From positions 45,384 to 109,383 of the forward strand of contig PHBW01000014.1 in assembly GCA_002840715.1 (NCBI GenBank): a stretch of 64,000 nt of DNA, written 5' to 3'. Of this stretch, positions 29,323 through 37,430 are shown piece by piece. Position 1 is the stretch's first letter. Each line of letters opens with the position of its first letter. The stretch is from Chloroflexi bacterium HGW-Chloroflexi-4 (GTDB lineage: Bacteria > Chloroflexota > Anaerolineae > Anaerolineales > Anaerolineaceae). Below the pieces are notes generated by a model. That model ran no database searches and was not told the DNA's origin. It saw only the letters and a program-made list of their open reading frames with translations. The translations under genes were made by a program, and so were the position numbers.

Positions 29323-30537
29323 CTATTGAGATCTTGAAGGAGGGAAGCGGTAAACAATGGCCAACCCCCCTTCTGCGGTTTCGCGATAGACATGGGGCAA
29401 GTCACGACCTGTCTTTGCCATAACCCTGACCACTTCATCAAAAGATATTCGGTGGCTGCCGTCTGAATAGAGAGCAAAGGTGGCACAATCCAATGCTCGG
29501 GTGGCCGCAAATGCATTTCGTTCAATACAGGGAATCTGCACCAGCCCATTGACCGGATCGCATGTGAGGCCTAAATGGTGTTCCAATCCCATTTCAGCTG
29601 CATATTCCACCTGCCTGATGGAACCGCCCATCAATTGCGTTGCGGCAGCCGCAGCCATGGAGCAGGCTGACCCAACCTCACCCTGGCAGCCGACCTCAGC
29701 GCCAGAGATGGATGCATTTGTTTTGATCAAATTGCCAATCAGACCGGCGGTAGCCAGTGCATGTAAAATATCCAGTTCGGTGGTCTCAAAAGTCTCTTCA
29801 ACATGGTGTAAAACAGCCGGCAGAATCCCCGCTGAACCACAGGTTGGGGCTGTTACTATCCGACCGCCCACAGCATTTTCTTCGGCCACTGCCAGTGCAT
29901 AGGCGGGCAAGAATCCTTCTTTTTTAATTTTTTCACCAGAGGTTTCTATTTTACGATAAATATTGCGTGCACGCCGGGTTACACCCAACCCGCCGGGCAA
30001 AACACCTTCAGATTGCAAGCCGCGGTTGATGCTTTCTTTCATCACCGACCATGCTTCTTGCAGGTGCAAATTTATAGATTCGGTTTCATTGTCTTGCACA
30101 TATTCCCAAAACGACTTGCCGTTTTGCGTACACTCACGCAAAATATCAGTCATCGTCTGAAGTGAGTAAACTTGTGTTGATTTCAAGCTTTTAGAGCTGT
30201 CGGTGATGGCACCTCCACCTGGGCTGTAAACTTCCCAGGTGTCAGTGACTGCTTGATTTATATTTAATGCTTCAAAGCGCATGGCATTTGGATGCAGCGG
30301 CAACAGTTCATTCGGTTTCCAAATGAATTCGACTTGTTTGGGGTGCAGGGCATTCGCAATTGCCACATCAGTTAAATGCCCACGACCAGTGGCTGCGAGA
30401 CTGCCGAATAATGTTACGCGATATGTTTCTGCCTCAGCGGTGCGTTGGCAGAAACTTTCGGCGGCTTTTCGCGGCCCCATCGTATGGCTGCTGGATGGGC
30501 CGTAGCCAATTGTAAATATTTCGCGAATTGAGTTCAT
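29323..30537 (-). CDS. sdaA: L-serine ammonia-lyase, single-chain iron-sulfur type
   Basis: 404 residues, slightly shorter than E. coli SdaA. The N-terminal part contains GYGPSSSHTMGPRKAAE, the substrate-binding signature, and the C-terminal alpha domain contains TAPTCGSAGILPAVLHH and VGCQGEVGSACSMAAAAATQ, which supply the cysteines of the 4Fe-4S cluster. It deaminates L-serine to pyruvate and ammonia in the cytoplasm. The two domains usually called beta and alpha are joined in one chain here, though the beta part looks short. It is a single-gene unit; no neighbour suggests a serine pathway. Family assignment is secure. Confidence 0.93.
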   Translation of the reverse strand: MNSIREIFTIGYGPSSSHTMGPRKAAESFCQRTAEAETYRVTLFGSLAATGRGHLTDVAIANALHPKQVEFIWKPNELLPLHPNAMRFEALNINQAVTDTWEVYSPGGGAITDSSKSLKSTQVYSLQTMTDILRECTQNGKSFWEYVQDNETESINLHLQEAWSVMKESINRGLQSEGVLPGGLGVTRRARNIYRKIETSGEKIKKEGFLPAYALAVAEENAVGGRIVTAPTCGSAGILPAVLHHVEETFETTELDILHALATAGLIGNLIKTNASISGAEVGCQGEVGSACSMAAAAATQLMGGSIRQVEYAAEMGLEHHLGLTCDPVNGLVQIPCIERNAFAATRALDCATFALYSDGSHRISFDEVVRVMAKTGRDLPHVYRETAEGGLAIVYRFPPSRSQ

Positions 30538-30746
30538 AATTGTTCCACAGTTTTATCGCAAAGCTTGATGATAAAAAATCGACTAATTGTATTATTCAAA
30601 AATGAGTTTATCATAAATCCCCTACCACAAATGGTGCCTCACCTTTCACAAATGCTTCATTTTAGAGAATCTACCAATCTTTTGTAACAAATACCTTTTT
30701 AAACATAAGAGTATTATTAGAAACCTTCTACAAGGGATAGTATTAG

Positions 30747-30775
30747 TTGATTAATGTTCAAATTCTATGTAAACT
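30747..30775 (+). promoter_or_regulatory. Promoter of the riboswitch transcript
   Basis: TTGATT (30747-30752), 17 bp, TAAACT (30770-30775). The implied start near 30782 sits just before the riboswitch P1 stem. Confidence 0.5.
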
Positions 30776-30785
30776 ATAACTACTC

Positions 30786-30879
30786 CGATGGGGAGTAGCC
30801 ACCCAGAATTTGGGTTAAGGCAGCCACCAATACGAAAAGAGATTTTCTGGCTGTCTTTAATAAAAGTGCAAGACCATCG
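30786..30879 (+). promoter_or_regulatory. yybP-ykoY manganese riboswitch
   Basis: Both conserved blocks of this class are present: GGGGAGTAGCC near 30790 and GCAAGACC near 30868. P1 is CGATGG (30786-30791) with CCATCG (30874-30879). Internal helices are ACCCA/TGGGT and CAGCCA/TGGCTG. The class binds Mn2+ and commonly precedes Mn/Ca P-type ATPases, TerC-like proteins or MntP, and here a P2A ATPase follows. The 3' strand of P1 overlaps the left arm of a terminator, so ligand binding should prevent termination (an ON switch). Confidence 0.9.
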
Positions 30880-30900
30880 CATAAATTGCGGTGGTTTTTT
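30873..30900 (+). terminator. Riboswitch-controlled terminator
   Basis: ACCATCGC (30873-30880) pairs with GCGGTGGT (30888-30895), eight pairs with one G-U, followed by T6. The left arm contains the 3' strand of the riboswitch P1, so the two structures exclude each other. Confidence 0.85.
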
Positions 30901-31033
30901 AATTCTTAGAGATCAATTGGATGGCACTTTGTTAAAACTCTATTGCTGAGCTCGAAAGGTCAGATAATTATAAACAGGTGACATTGTCTGGCTGATGGGG
31001 TTTCATAGTTCACTATCAAAGTATAGGGTTTTT

Positions 31034-31049
31034 TGTGAATTGCATCACA
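31034..31049. promoter_or_regulatory. CRP/FNR-type palindrome upstream of the ATPase
   Basis: TGTGA-N6-TCACA matches the CRP consensus exactly. Its centre (31041.5) is about 40 bp before the start implied by a TACGAT hexamer at 31069-31074, the usual activator position. It lies between the riboswitch terminator and the ATPase, so it could feed a second promoter that bypasses the riboswitch. A Crp/Fnr gene lies 3 kb away. Confidence 0.5.
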
Positions 31050-31152
31050 TATATGGGCTTAGAAATCTTACGATCTCAAAAAAAGACTGACAAATCATGC
31101 AATCTATTTTTATCAGTCGTATGCACCTAACAAAAAAGGAGTAACTTTTAGA

Positions 31153-33843
31153 ATGATAACCTTAAAACCATGGCATAGCCTTTCAAAAGATGACGTTTTC
31201 GCTGAAACAGGCAGCTCGCTTGTAGGATTAACCAAACAGGAAGCCCGTGATCGCCTCGAAAGGATTGGGCCAAATGAGATTCAGTCAGTTAAACGCACTT
31301 CAGCATGGAAGATTTTGCTGGAACAGTTCAAGAACATTCTTATTTTGATTTTGCTGATCGCCACGATTATTTCTTTGATATTGGGGCATGGTGTTGAATC
31401 CATCGCAATTGCTGTGATTGTTTTATTTGCGGTTGGTCTGGGTTTTATCCAGGAATATCGCGCCGAACGAGCCATTGAAGCACTTAGAGAGATGGCTGCA
31501 CCAACCGCTTCTGTCTTACGGGATGGCGTTGAAGAAAATATCCCTTCACGCGAACTTGTTCCGGGTGATGTTATTCTCTTGCATACTGGTAATCGCATCC
31601 CTGCTGACTCTCGGTTACTTGAAGCAGTAAACCTCCAGGTGGAAGAAGCAGCTTTGACCGGTGAGTCGGTGCCAGTTGAAAAGCATATTCAACCTCTTCT
31701 AGTTGATGACCTGCCAGTAGGTGATCGAAAAAACATGGTCTACGCTGGTACGGCCGCAACTTATGGCCGAGGCAAAGCAATTGTAGTGGCAACCGGCATG
31801 CAAACCGAGTTTGGTAAAATTGCCAAGCTTCTCCAAACCATCGAATCAGGCAAAACGCCTCTACAAATAAACCTTGATAAAGTCGGCACAATGTTGGCGC
31901 GTGCTGCCATCGTGGTAGTGGCTTTAATCGTTGCCCTGGGGTTGATCCGCGGGCAACCCTTTGTTGAAATGCTAATCTTTGGCATCGCACTGGCTGTTGC
32001 GGTGGTTCCAGAAGCGTTGCCGGCTGTGGTCACCATTTCACTGGCCATCGGCGTGCAAAAAATGGTCAAACGTAATGCGTTGATTCGTAAACTTCCGGCT
32101 GTAGAAACCTTGGGGAGCACTTCAGTAATTTGCTCTGACAAAACTGGCACCCTTACCAAAGATGAAATGACAGTTCAACAATTATTTGCCGGTGAACAAT
32201 TATTCAACGTCACGGGTTCAGGATATGCACCCATTGGTGAATTTAAATTAGGTGACGGCTCAGCGGTAATGCCATCAGAAGCGTTAATCAAAATGTTAAC
32301 CGCTGCTGTATTGGCTTCTGATACCCAGCTTATTGCTAAAGATGAGGGCAAAGATAAAACCTGGGATATAAAAGGCGACCCCACTGAAGGGGCGTTAATC
32401 GTTGCTGCATCCAAAGCCGGGCTTGAAAAAAGTCAACTAGACCATTCTTTTCCGCGTGTTCAGGAAATTCCGTTCTCATCTGAAACAAAACGCATGACCA
32501 CGCTTCATCAGACCCCTGAGGGCATTACTGCTTATGCCAAAGGCGCCCCTGAAATGATATTGAATAGCTGCGATACGATTTTGACAGCAGATGGAGTTAA
32601 ATCACTTGACGAACAAACGCGACATGAGGTGCTGTCTGCCGCACAGAATATGGCAGAAAAAGCACTCAGAGTCTTGGCGATGGCGAGCAAACCAAATGCC
32701 ACGCTTGAAAATGCCCAATCAGGATTAACCTTCTTAGGCTTGGTTGGCATGATCGATCCTCCACGTCCTGAGGCGAAAAATGCGATCGCAGTTTGTGAAC
32801 AGGCAGGCATTCGGACTGTCATGATTACCGGGGATCATCCGGTCACTGCCCAGGCGGTTGCTCGTGAATTAGGATTACTGGCCAGCGGCGGAAGAGCAGT
32901 TACCGGTGCCGAATTGGAAGAAATGACCGATGATCAGCTTTATAGTGAAGTTGAAGATATAAGCGTGTACGCCAGAGTATCACCAGCGCATAAACTACGA
33001 GTAGTTGGAGCATGGCAGGCTCATGGCAATATCGTTGCTATGACTGGAGATGGTGTAAACGATGCGCCTGCACTAAAGAAAGCAGATATCGGCATTGCCA
33101 TGGGCATAACCGGCACGGATGTGACCAAAGAAGCAGCCGCCATGACGCTTACGGATGATAATTTCGCATCCATTGTGGCAGCGGTTGAAGAAGGTCGAGG
33201 TGTGTTTGGGAATATCAAGAAATACTTGATGTTCCTGCTCTCATCAAATATTGGAGAGATTGGTTTGATGGCCGGTGCTGCATTGATGGGTCTTCCGCTG
33301 CCGCTATCAGCCGTGCAAATCTTGTTTGTAAATCTCGCCACAGATGGTTTACCAGCGCTAGCGTTATCCATGGATCCCCCAGATGATGATTTGATGAAAC
33401 GGAAACCACGCAACCCGCGTACTGGAATTTTCACCCGTCCGGTCGTGACATTAATGTCAGTTGGCGGTCTTTGGTCGACCATAATCAACCTGGGCCTGTT
33501 CGTCTGGGCAATAAACTCCGGGCGCGGCATATCAGAAGCAATGAGTATGACTTTTGTGTCATTAGTCTTGATCCAGTTTTTCAAAGCTTATAATTTCAGA
33601 TCTGACCGAAATTCTGTCGTTCATAAACCATTTGCAAATAAATGGCTTAACCTGGCTGTCTTGGTGGATATTGCCATGCTGCTCCTGGTTATCTATGTAC
33701 CTGCCTTGCATGACGCTTTTGGAACCTATTATCTTCCTCTGATAGATTGGGTGATTGCAATCGGTCTGGCCATCACAATTGTGCCAGTATTGGAAGTTGC
33801 TAAGTGGATGCTCAGGCGAGGTTGGTTCGGAAACATTGACTAG
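31153..33843 (+). CDS. P2A-type cation ATPase (Mn2+/Ca2+ exporter)
   Basis: 896 residues, a full-length P2A ATPase with ten membrane segments. ALTGESVPVEK is the actuator loop, PEALP in TM4 replaces the commoner PEGLP, and D329 in CSDKTGTLT is the phosphorylated Asp. TGDGVNDAPALKKADIG closes the phosphorylation domain. SSNIGEI in TM5 and NLATDGLPALALS in TM6 correspond to calcium-site residues of SERCA-type pumps. ATP hydrolysis would drive Ca2+ or Mn2+ out of the cytoplasm. The manganese riboswitch in its leader argues strongly for Mn2+ as a physiological substrate. A CRP-type site may add a second control, and AAAAGGAG lies 12 bases before the ATG. A strong terminator follows. Confidence 0.95.
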   Translation: MITLKPWHSLSKDDVFAETGSSLVGLTKQEARDRLERIGPNEIQSVKRTSAWKILLEQFKNILILILLIATIISLILGHGVESIAIAVIVLFAVGLGFIQEYRAERAIEALREMAAPTASVLRDGVEENIPSRELVPGDVILLHTGNRIPADSRLLEAVNLQVEEAALTGESVPVEKHIQPLLVDDLPVGDRKNMVYAGTAATYGRGKAIVVATGMQTEFGKIAKLLQTIESGKTPLQINLDKVGTMLARAAIVVVALIVALGLIRGQPFVEMLIFGIALAVAVVPEALPAVVTISLAIGVQKMVKRNALIRKLPAVETLGSTSVICSDKTGTLTKDEMTVQQLFAGEQLFNVTGSGYAPIGEFKLGDGSAVMPSEALIKMLTAAVLASDTQLIAKDEGKDKTWDIKGDPTEGALIVAASKAGLEKSQLDHSFPRVQEIPFSSETKRMTTLHQTPEGITAYAKGAPEMILNSCDTILTADGVKSLDEQTRHEVLSAAQNMAEKALRVLAMASKPNATLENAQSGLTFLGLVGMIDPPRPEAKNAIAVCEQAGIRTVMITGDHPVTAQAVARELGLLASGGRAVTGAELEEMTDDQLYSEVEDISVYARVSPAHKLRVVGAWQAHGNIVAMTGDGVNDAPALKKADIGIAMGITGTDVTKEAAAMTLTDDNFASIVAAVEEGRGVFGNIKKYLMFLLSSNIGEIGLMAGAALMGLPLPLSAVQILFVNLATDGLPALALSMDPPDDDLMKRKPRNPRTGIFTRPVVTLMSVGGLWSTIINLGLFVWAINSGRGISEAMSMTFVSLVLIQFFKAYNFRSDRNSVVHKPFANKWLNLAVLVDIAMLLLVIYVPALHDAFGTYYLPLIDWVIAIGLAITIVPVLEVAKWMLRRGWFGNID

Positions 33844-33849
33844 TAAAGT

Positions 33850-33884
33850 GTGGTGGGTTCGAGACCGGACCCACCACTTTTTTT
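33850..33884 (+). terminator. Intrinsic terminator after the ATPase
   Basis: GTGGTGGGT (33850-33858) pairs with ACCCACCAC (33869-33877), followed by T7. Confidence 0.92.
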
Positions 33885-33975
33885 ATGAAATTATTGTTTT
33901 TAACAGGGAAAGATTATTACCGATAAGTATTTACATAATCAATAAACCAGGTAAACCTCGGTTTAATTCCATTTG

Positions 33976-34212
33976 TCATGAAATCCCAAGAAGCGCATTC
34001 GCTTGCAACTTGATGAAAAAGGGTAAACTAATTGCCCCTGTCGGACAAATCTCTTCACATAGCCCACAATTGGTGCATTGTTCCGGTTTATCGACGGTTG
34101 GATCCGTCCCCTTCAATGCGATTGTTCCGGTTGCGCACAAATATGAACATGCTCCACAATGGACACATAATGAGGCGTTGATCTTCATTAATAATTTTTT
34201 GCTTTGATCCAT
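33976..34212 (-). CDS. Bacterial 2x[4Fe-4S] ferredoxin
   Basis: 78 residues from ATG 34212, preceded by AAAGGAAG; the GTG six codons earlier overlaps that ribosome site. Two cluster motifs are present, CVHCGACSYLCA and CTNCGLCEEICPTG, each CX2CX2CX3C; the first lacks the usual proline after the last Cys. It carries electrons at low potential in the cytoplasm. A C-terminal tail of about 17 residues follows the second cluster. It lies 55 bp after the Crp/Fnr gene on the same strand and near an oxidase-like operon, so regulation by redox state or NO is plausible. Its electron partners are not in view. Confidence 0.92.
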   Translation of the reverse strand: MDQSKKLLMKINASLCVHCGACSYLCATGTIALKGTDPTVDKPEQCTNCGLCEEICPTGAISLPFFIKLQANALLGIS

Positions 34213-34284
34213 AAAAGAACTTCCTTTCACACTTTTGATTCTAGTGTGATCAGGGATTAAATAATACGCTTTTTGTCTTATTTA

Positions 34285-34950
34285 TTAGAAATTGGCTTCT
34301 TCTTCCAGGCCTTTTTGATTTATCACAACGATTTCCCCATTCTTGCGTTCAATCAAACCGGCTTTGATGAATGCGCGCAGGGTGCGTCCAATCACATCAC
34401 GAACAGTGCCTAAATGGGCTGCAATTTCATCTTGAGTCCAGGCTTTAGAGTGTTGTTTCTCTTGTGCCTGGTTCAATAGAAATAGCGCCAGGCGACCTCT
34501 AACCGAATGCAAGGAAAGTTCATCGACCAATTGAACAAGATGATCAAGTCGTTTGGCGAAATCTGTCAAGATTATATAGGCGATATCAGCATGAGATTGT
34601 AAAAGAGTTCGAAATAGTCCAACAGGAATGACCAAAAGCGATAAAGGTGAAATCGCCTTGATGCATGCCCGCACATTATTTCTGGCATCCAATGCCGGAA
34701 CGGTATTAAAATGCATCCCTGGGGTAAGAACGGAGATGATCTGTTCATTTCCATTGGCTGATAATCGAAAAATTACTGCAGAACCTGACCTCACAAATCC
34801 CACGAATTCGCAACGCTCATCCTGCATTTGAAAGATCGTGTTTGGAGAACACTCCTTTACAAGAGAGGCTTTAGCCAGTGCTTCTTGAGATTCTGGTTTT
34901 AGCGATTTGAATATTGCTAAATCATAAATAGTTTGAATGGATACTGTCAT
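34285..34950 (-). CDS. Crp/Fnr-family transcriptional regulator
   Basis: About 221 residues from ATG 34950; a GTG six codons upstream (34968) is also possible and neither has a strong ribosome site. Residues about 15-130 form a cyclic-nucleotide-binding-like beta roll (VGFVRSGSAVIFRLSANGNEQ). The dimer helix follows, then a winged helix with TQDEIAAHLGTVRDVIGRTLR. The recognition helix GTVRDVIGRTL resembles DNR/Crp-type readers of TTGAT or TGTGA half-sites, with Asp and Gly where Glu and Ser are usual. The N-terminal four-Cys cluster signature of FNR is absent; only scattered cysteines occur. It is next to a ferredoxin and to an oxidase/NO-reductase-like operon, which fits an O2- or NO-responsive role. 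Confidence 0.9.
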   Translation of the reverse strand: MTVSIQTIYDLAIFKSLKPESQEALAKASLVKECSPNTIFQMQDERCEFVGFVRSGSAVIFRLSANGNEQIISVLTPGMHFNTVPALDARNNVRACIKAISPLSLLVIPVGLFRTLLQSHADIAYIILTDFAKRLDHLVQLVDELSLHSVRGRLALFLLNQAQEKQHSKAWTQDEIAAHLGTVRDVIGRTLRAFIKAGLIERKNGEIVVINQKGLEEEANF

Positions 34951-35269
34951 TAATAAGTCTCTGTTCACGAAAAATGATAATTAAACTCAGAGCTTAATTA
35001 TTCCGTTCATTTTTTGTTTGCATATTCAATTCTAGTATTATAAACATATTCTTAAGGCGATTGCCACCTAAAAAAACCCTCTATGGAGATTAACCTAATG
35101 CATCGAATTGGGTAACCACAATTAAACCATTTACATTATTTTTTCTATACCCAACAAAAAGGGCTGCGTACTGTAAAAAGTAATCAGCCCTTCCGGATCA
35201 TTATCCGATCTTGTTTTTTTCGTTGCCAAAAGAAGAATAACCTATTCAGTTTGACTTAATAATTGATGC
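34951..35269. other. Intergenic stretch between Crp/Fnr and oxidase genes
   Basis: About 320 bp. It holds the terminator of the oxidase operon near 35159 and the untranslated leader of the Crp/Fnr gene. A TATAAT-like hexamer occurs near 35038 on the minus strand but without a clear -35. Nothing else was recognised. Confidence 0.55.
35159..35192 (-). terminator. Terminator of the oxidase-like operon
   Basis: AAGGGCTG (35159-35166) pairs with CAGCCCTT (35185-35192). On the minus strand the stem runs into TTTTTGTTGG. Confidence 0.75.
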
Positions 35270-36898
35270 TTATGCATTCTCCGTTGATTTTTGCCATTTT
35301 TCGGGGATGACCAGGGAGAATACGTTTTTCAATCCGAGTGTACTCACCAGATTAATCAGGAAGATGATAAATCCGATTGAAAAGATGCTGCCGAAAATAA
35401 TGGCTGCCAGAGTGTAAGGGGTAAACTCACCGCCAGTATAGAGCGTGCGGCGCAGCATACCCTTTGATCCAGCCATACCCATCGCAAGTGCCATGCCAAC
35501 CGAACCAGTCATCCATAACCAGAAGTGCCAATCTACAAGTTTTTGGAACTTGAACTCAAGATGGGTGAGCATGGGCACCAGGGTGTACATCACAGAGAAG
35601 AGCATGGTGCCGACGCCGGTGAGCAGCAGGGTGTGGGCGTGCAATCCGATCACCCATTGGGTGTTATGAAGTACCACATTCAAGCCCACATTTGCCTGGA
35701 AAATACCCGCCAAAGCACCCATGATGAAACCGAACATTGAGCCTAAAGTGAACTTTAATGGCGGTGACATTTTTACGGGCCGGGCTTTCCAGATGGTCAT
35801 CAACGTGGCAAAAAGGGTCAGGCCCATGGTGAATATTTCACCCCAGGTGATCAGCTGGCCGGAGAATAATCTCATCCACATCGGTTGAGAGGTGTCACCC
35901 AACAAGTGGTGGCTCCATACGCCCATTGAAACCAGCAAATCGACCATGATGACGGTCTTGACGACATTCGCGCCAAAGAGCTGCCTTCCCGTGAGAAGTG
36001 GAACCAGTAAATACCACACACCGGCAGTGTAGATGAGTGCATTTCCATCCGCGACCATATCCAGCCCCCACCAGTAGAGGTTTTTGTAGAGTAGTGCGTC
36101 AACAGCCCCCGGGTTAAGCGGATGGCCCAACAGTGCAAAAATGCCGTACACGAGGATTAATACACCAGCTGCTAGCAGCACCACTGCGTTGATTACAGTG
36201 TCGATGGAACCTCTTGCGACTGCAACGATGAATACCGGCATGCCGTTGTAATCAAGGTTGACAGCGCCTTTATCTTCTTTGCCAAAGAGTTTCATTAATC
36301 TTGGAATGCCAAAGGCAGCTCTAAGAAATTGACCGACCGTGTATGAACCATCATGGTCTTTGCTCAGCACAGTCTTGAAAATATTGTATGAGAAGATCAG
36401 GATGTTCACCATGATGACTGCTGCACCCAACATGAAAGCAATGCTGCCGATCAACGGAACGCGATCAAAGGCAACAGGCAGAGGCCAATAAAGCGTGTAC
36501 AACGCATTAAACAAGCCAAAGAAACCCGCAGCCCAACAGGTCATAACGCCGATGATTTGAAGCCAGAAGTTGGCAACAACCAATTTGGGGTGTTTGACGG
36601 GTTTTTTAACTAGATAAGGTACAAGGAAATAAAATGCGCCGAAAATTGCCATATAAACGAAGCCGTAAATGCCGACAATTGGATGTGCCGTCAGCATGGC
36701 GTAGTAAAGATTCTCTGTGCTTGAATCACTTCCGGCAGGTCGGATGTTATTGAGCAGGGATTCCATGCCGTGCAATGAGTTGATATCAACCTGTTGTGAG
36801 CGCATTAACATGCCTTCAAACCCGGAGAGCAGCATGAAGAGGAGTGCCACCACCGTAAAACGTAAAGTCCATTTTTCAATCCAGCCAAGTTTTACCAT
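35270..36898 (-). CDS. Haem-copper oxidase superfamily subunit I, CuB ligand replaced
   Basis: 542 residues, about fourteen membrane helices. Haem ligands are intact: H72 (LTAHPIVG), H420 and H422 (IGLHAHTLL), preceded by HNTQWV as in B-type oxidases. H330-H331 (VWSHHLLGD) supply two CuB ligands. The third, normally His in GHPIVY of helix VI, is N286 in GNALIY, while the tyrosine four residues on (Y290) remains. With subunit II lacking CuA, it is unlikely to be an ordinary cytochrome c oxidase. Members of this superfamily include NO reductases with a changed metal site, so NO reduction with quinol as donor is a possibility rather than a finding. It is third in an operon of small subunit, subunit II and subunit I. 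Confidence 0.85.
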   Translation of the reverse strand: MVKLGWIEKWTLRFTVVALLFMLLSGFEGMLMRSQQVDINSLHGMESLLNNIRPAGSDSSTENLYYAMLTAHPIVGIYGFVYMAIFGAFYFLVPYLVKKPVKHPKLVVANFWLQIIGVMTCWAAGFFGLFNALYTLYWPLPVAFDRVPLIGSIAFMLGAAVIMVNILIFSYNIFKTVLSKDHDGSYTVGQFLRAAFGIPRLMKLFGKEDKGAVNLDYNGMPVFIVAVARGSIDTVINAVVLLAAGVLILVYGIFALLGHPLNPGAVDALLYKNLYWWGLDMVADGNALIYTAGVWYLLVPLLTGRQLFGANVVKTVIMVDLLVSMGVWSHHLLGDTSQPMWMRLFSGQLITWGEIFTMGLTLFATLMTIWKARPVKMSPPLKFTLGSMFGFIMGALAGIFQANVGLNVVLHNTQWVIGLHAHTLLLTGVGTMLFSVMYTLVPMLTHLEFKFQKLVDWHFWLWMTGSVGMALAMGMAGSKGMLRRTLYTGGEFTPYTLAAIIFGSIFSIGFIIFLINLVSTLGLKNVFSLVIPEKWQKSTENA

Positions 36899-36907
36899 GG
36901 TTTTCTC

Positions 36908-37324
36908 CTATTTCACTTCGATTGCATCTCTGACAACCATGCCAGAATGCTTGGGTCCGGAGTATTCGGTCGACCGAACATCGTACACACCGGCTTCATC
37001 GAACATCCAGATGATCGTGTTGGTTCTGCCGGGCATTACCTGCATTTGGAAAACCATACTGTTATCTTTGCGAAAAACCCCAAACCCATAGGTTACATCA
37101 GCCGAGGTGGCAGCAAACTGCACATATTCGCCTTTGTTAATTTCCACCGGGGCATCCATAGAAATGACATAATCCTCATATTGAACGTTTACGACCTTGG
37201 CGGGGGTCACTTTTTGCCATAACTGCCATGATTGCCATGGAACAAGCGTCGAAAGTGTGACTGCATTAACGATGACAAAAAAGCCGATAAGAATAAATAA
37301 CCAGTTTCGCTCTGACTTTTCCAT
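36908..37324 (-). CDS. Oxidase subunit II-like cupredoxin lacking CuA
   Basis: 138 residues: one N-terminal membrane segment (about 8-27) and an extracytoplasmic cupredoxin domain as in ba3-type subunit II. The CuA ligands are mostly gone. The first His is Y79 (DVTYGFGVF), and the CxEYCG pair is S118 and S122 in STEYSGPKHSGM. H126 and M129 remain. Electron entry from cytochrome c through CuA is therefore impossible; the domain may be structural, with quinol or another donor feeding subunit I directly. The ATG lies one base after the small-subunit stop, and subunit I starts 9 bp downstream, so the three are one tightly coupled operon. Confidence 0.85.
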   Translation of the reverse strand: MEKSERNWLFILIGFFVIVNAVTLSTLVPWQSWQLWQKVTPAKVVNVQYEDYVISMDAPVEINKGEYVQFAATSADVTYGFGVFRKDNSMVFQMQVMPGRTNTIIWMFDEAGVYDVRSTEYSGPKHSGMVVRDAIEVK

Positions 37325-37325
37325 C

Positions 37326-37430
37326 TTATTTACCTTTGTCCTTGATCAAAATGGAAAATACGAGAAAAAAAATAGCAATTGAGAGAACCAGGGTGACATA
37401 GATCCACCATAAGTTGTCTGTGAAGTGCAT
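37326..37430 (-). CDS. 34-residue single-span oxidase subunit
   Basis: A 35-codon frame with a perfect AAGGAGG ribosome site precedes subunit II by one base. The peptide has a short polar head (MHFTDNLWW), one membrane span (about 10-28) and a basic end (IKDKGK). Tiny single-helix subunits occur in ba3-type (subunit IIa) and cbb3-type (CcoQ) oxidases, and position and topology fit such a role. Automated gene finders would probably miss it at this length. Sequence alone cannot confirm homology, but ribosome site, spacing and operon position make translation likely. Confidence 0.8.
   Translation of the reverse strand: MHFTDNLWWIYVTLVLSIAIFFLVFSILIKDKGK

Noticed and set aside
33856..33862. GGTTCGA resembling a tRNA T-loop
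   Set aside because: It is the loop side of a terminator; no acceptor, D or anticodon arms flank it.
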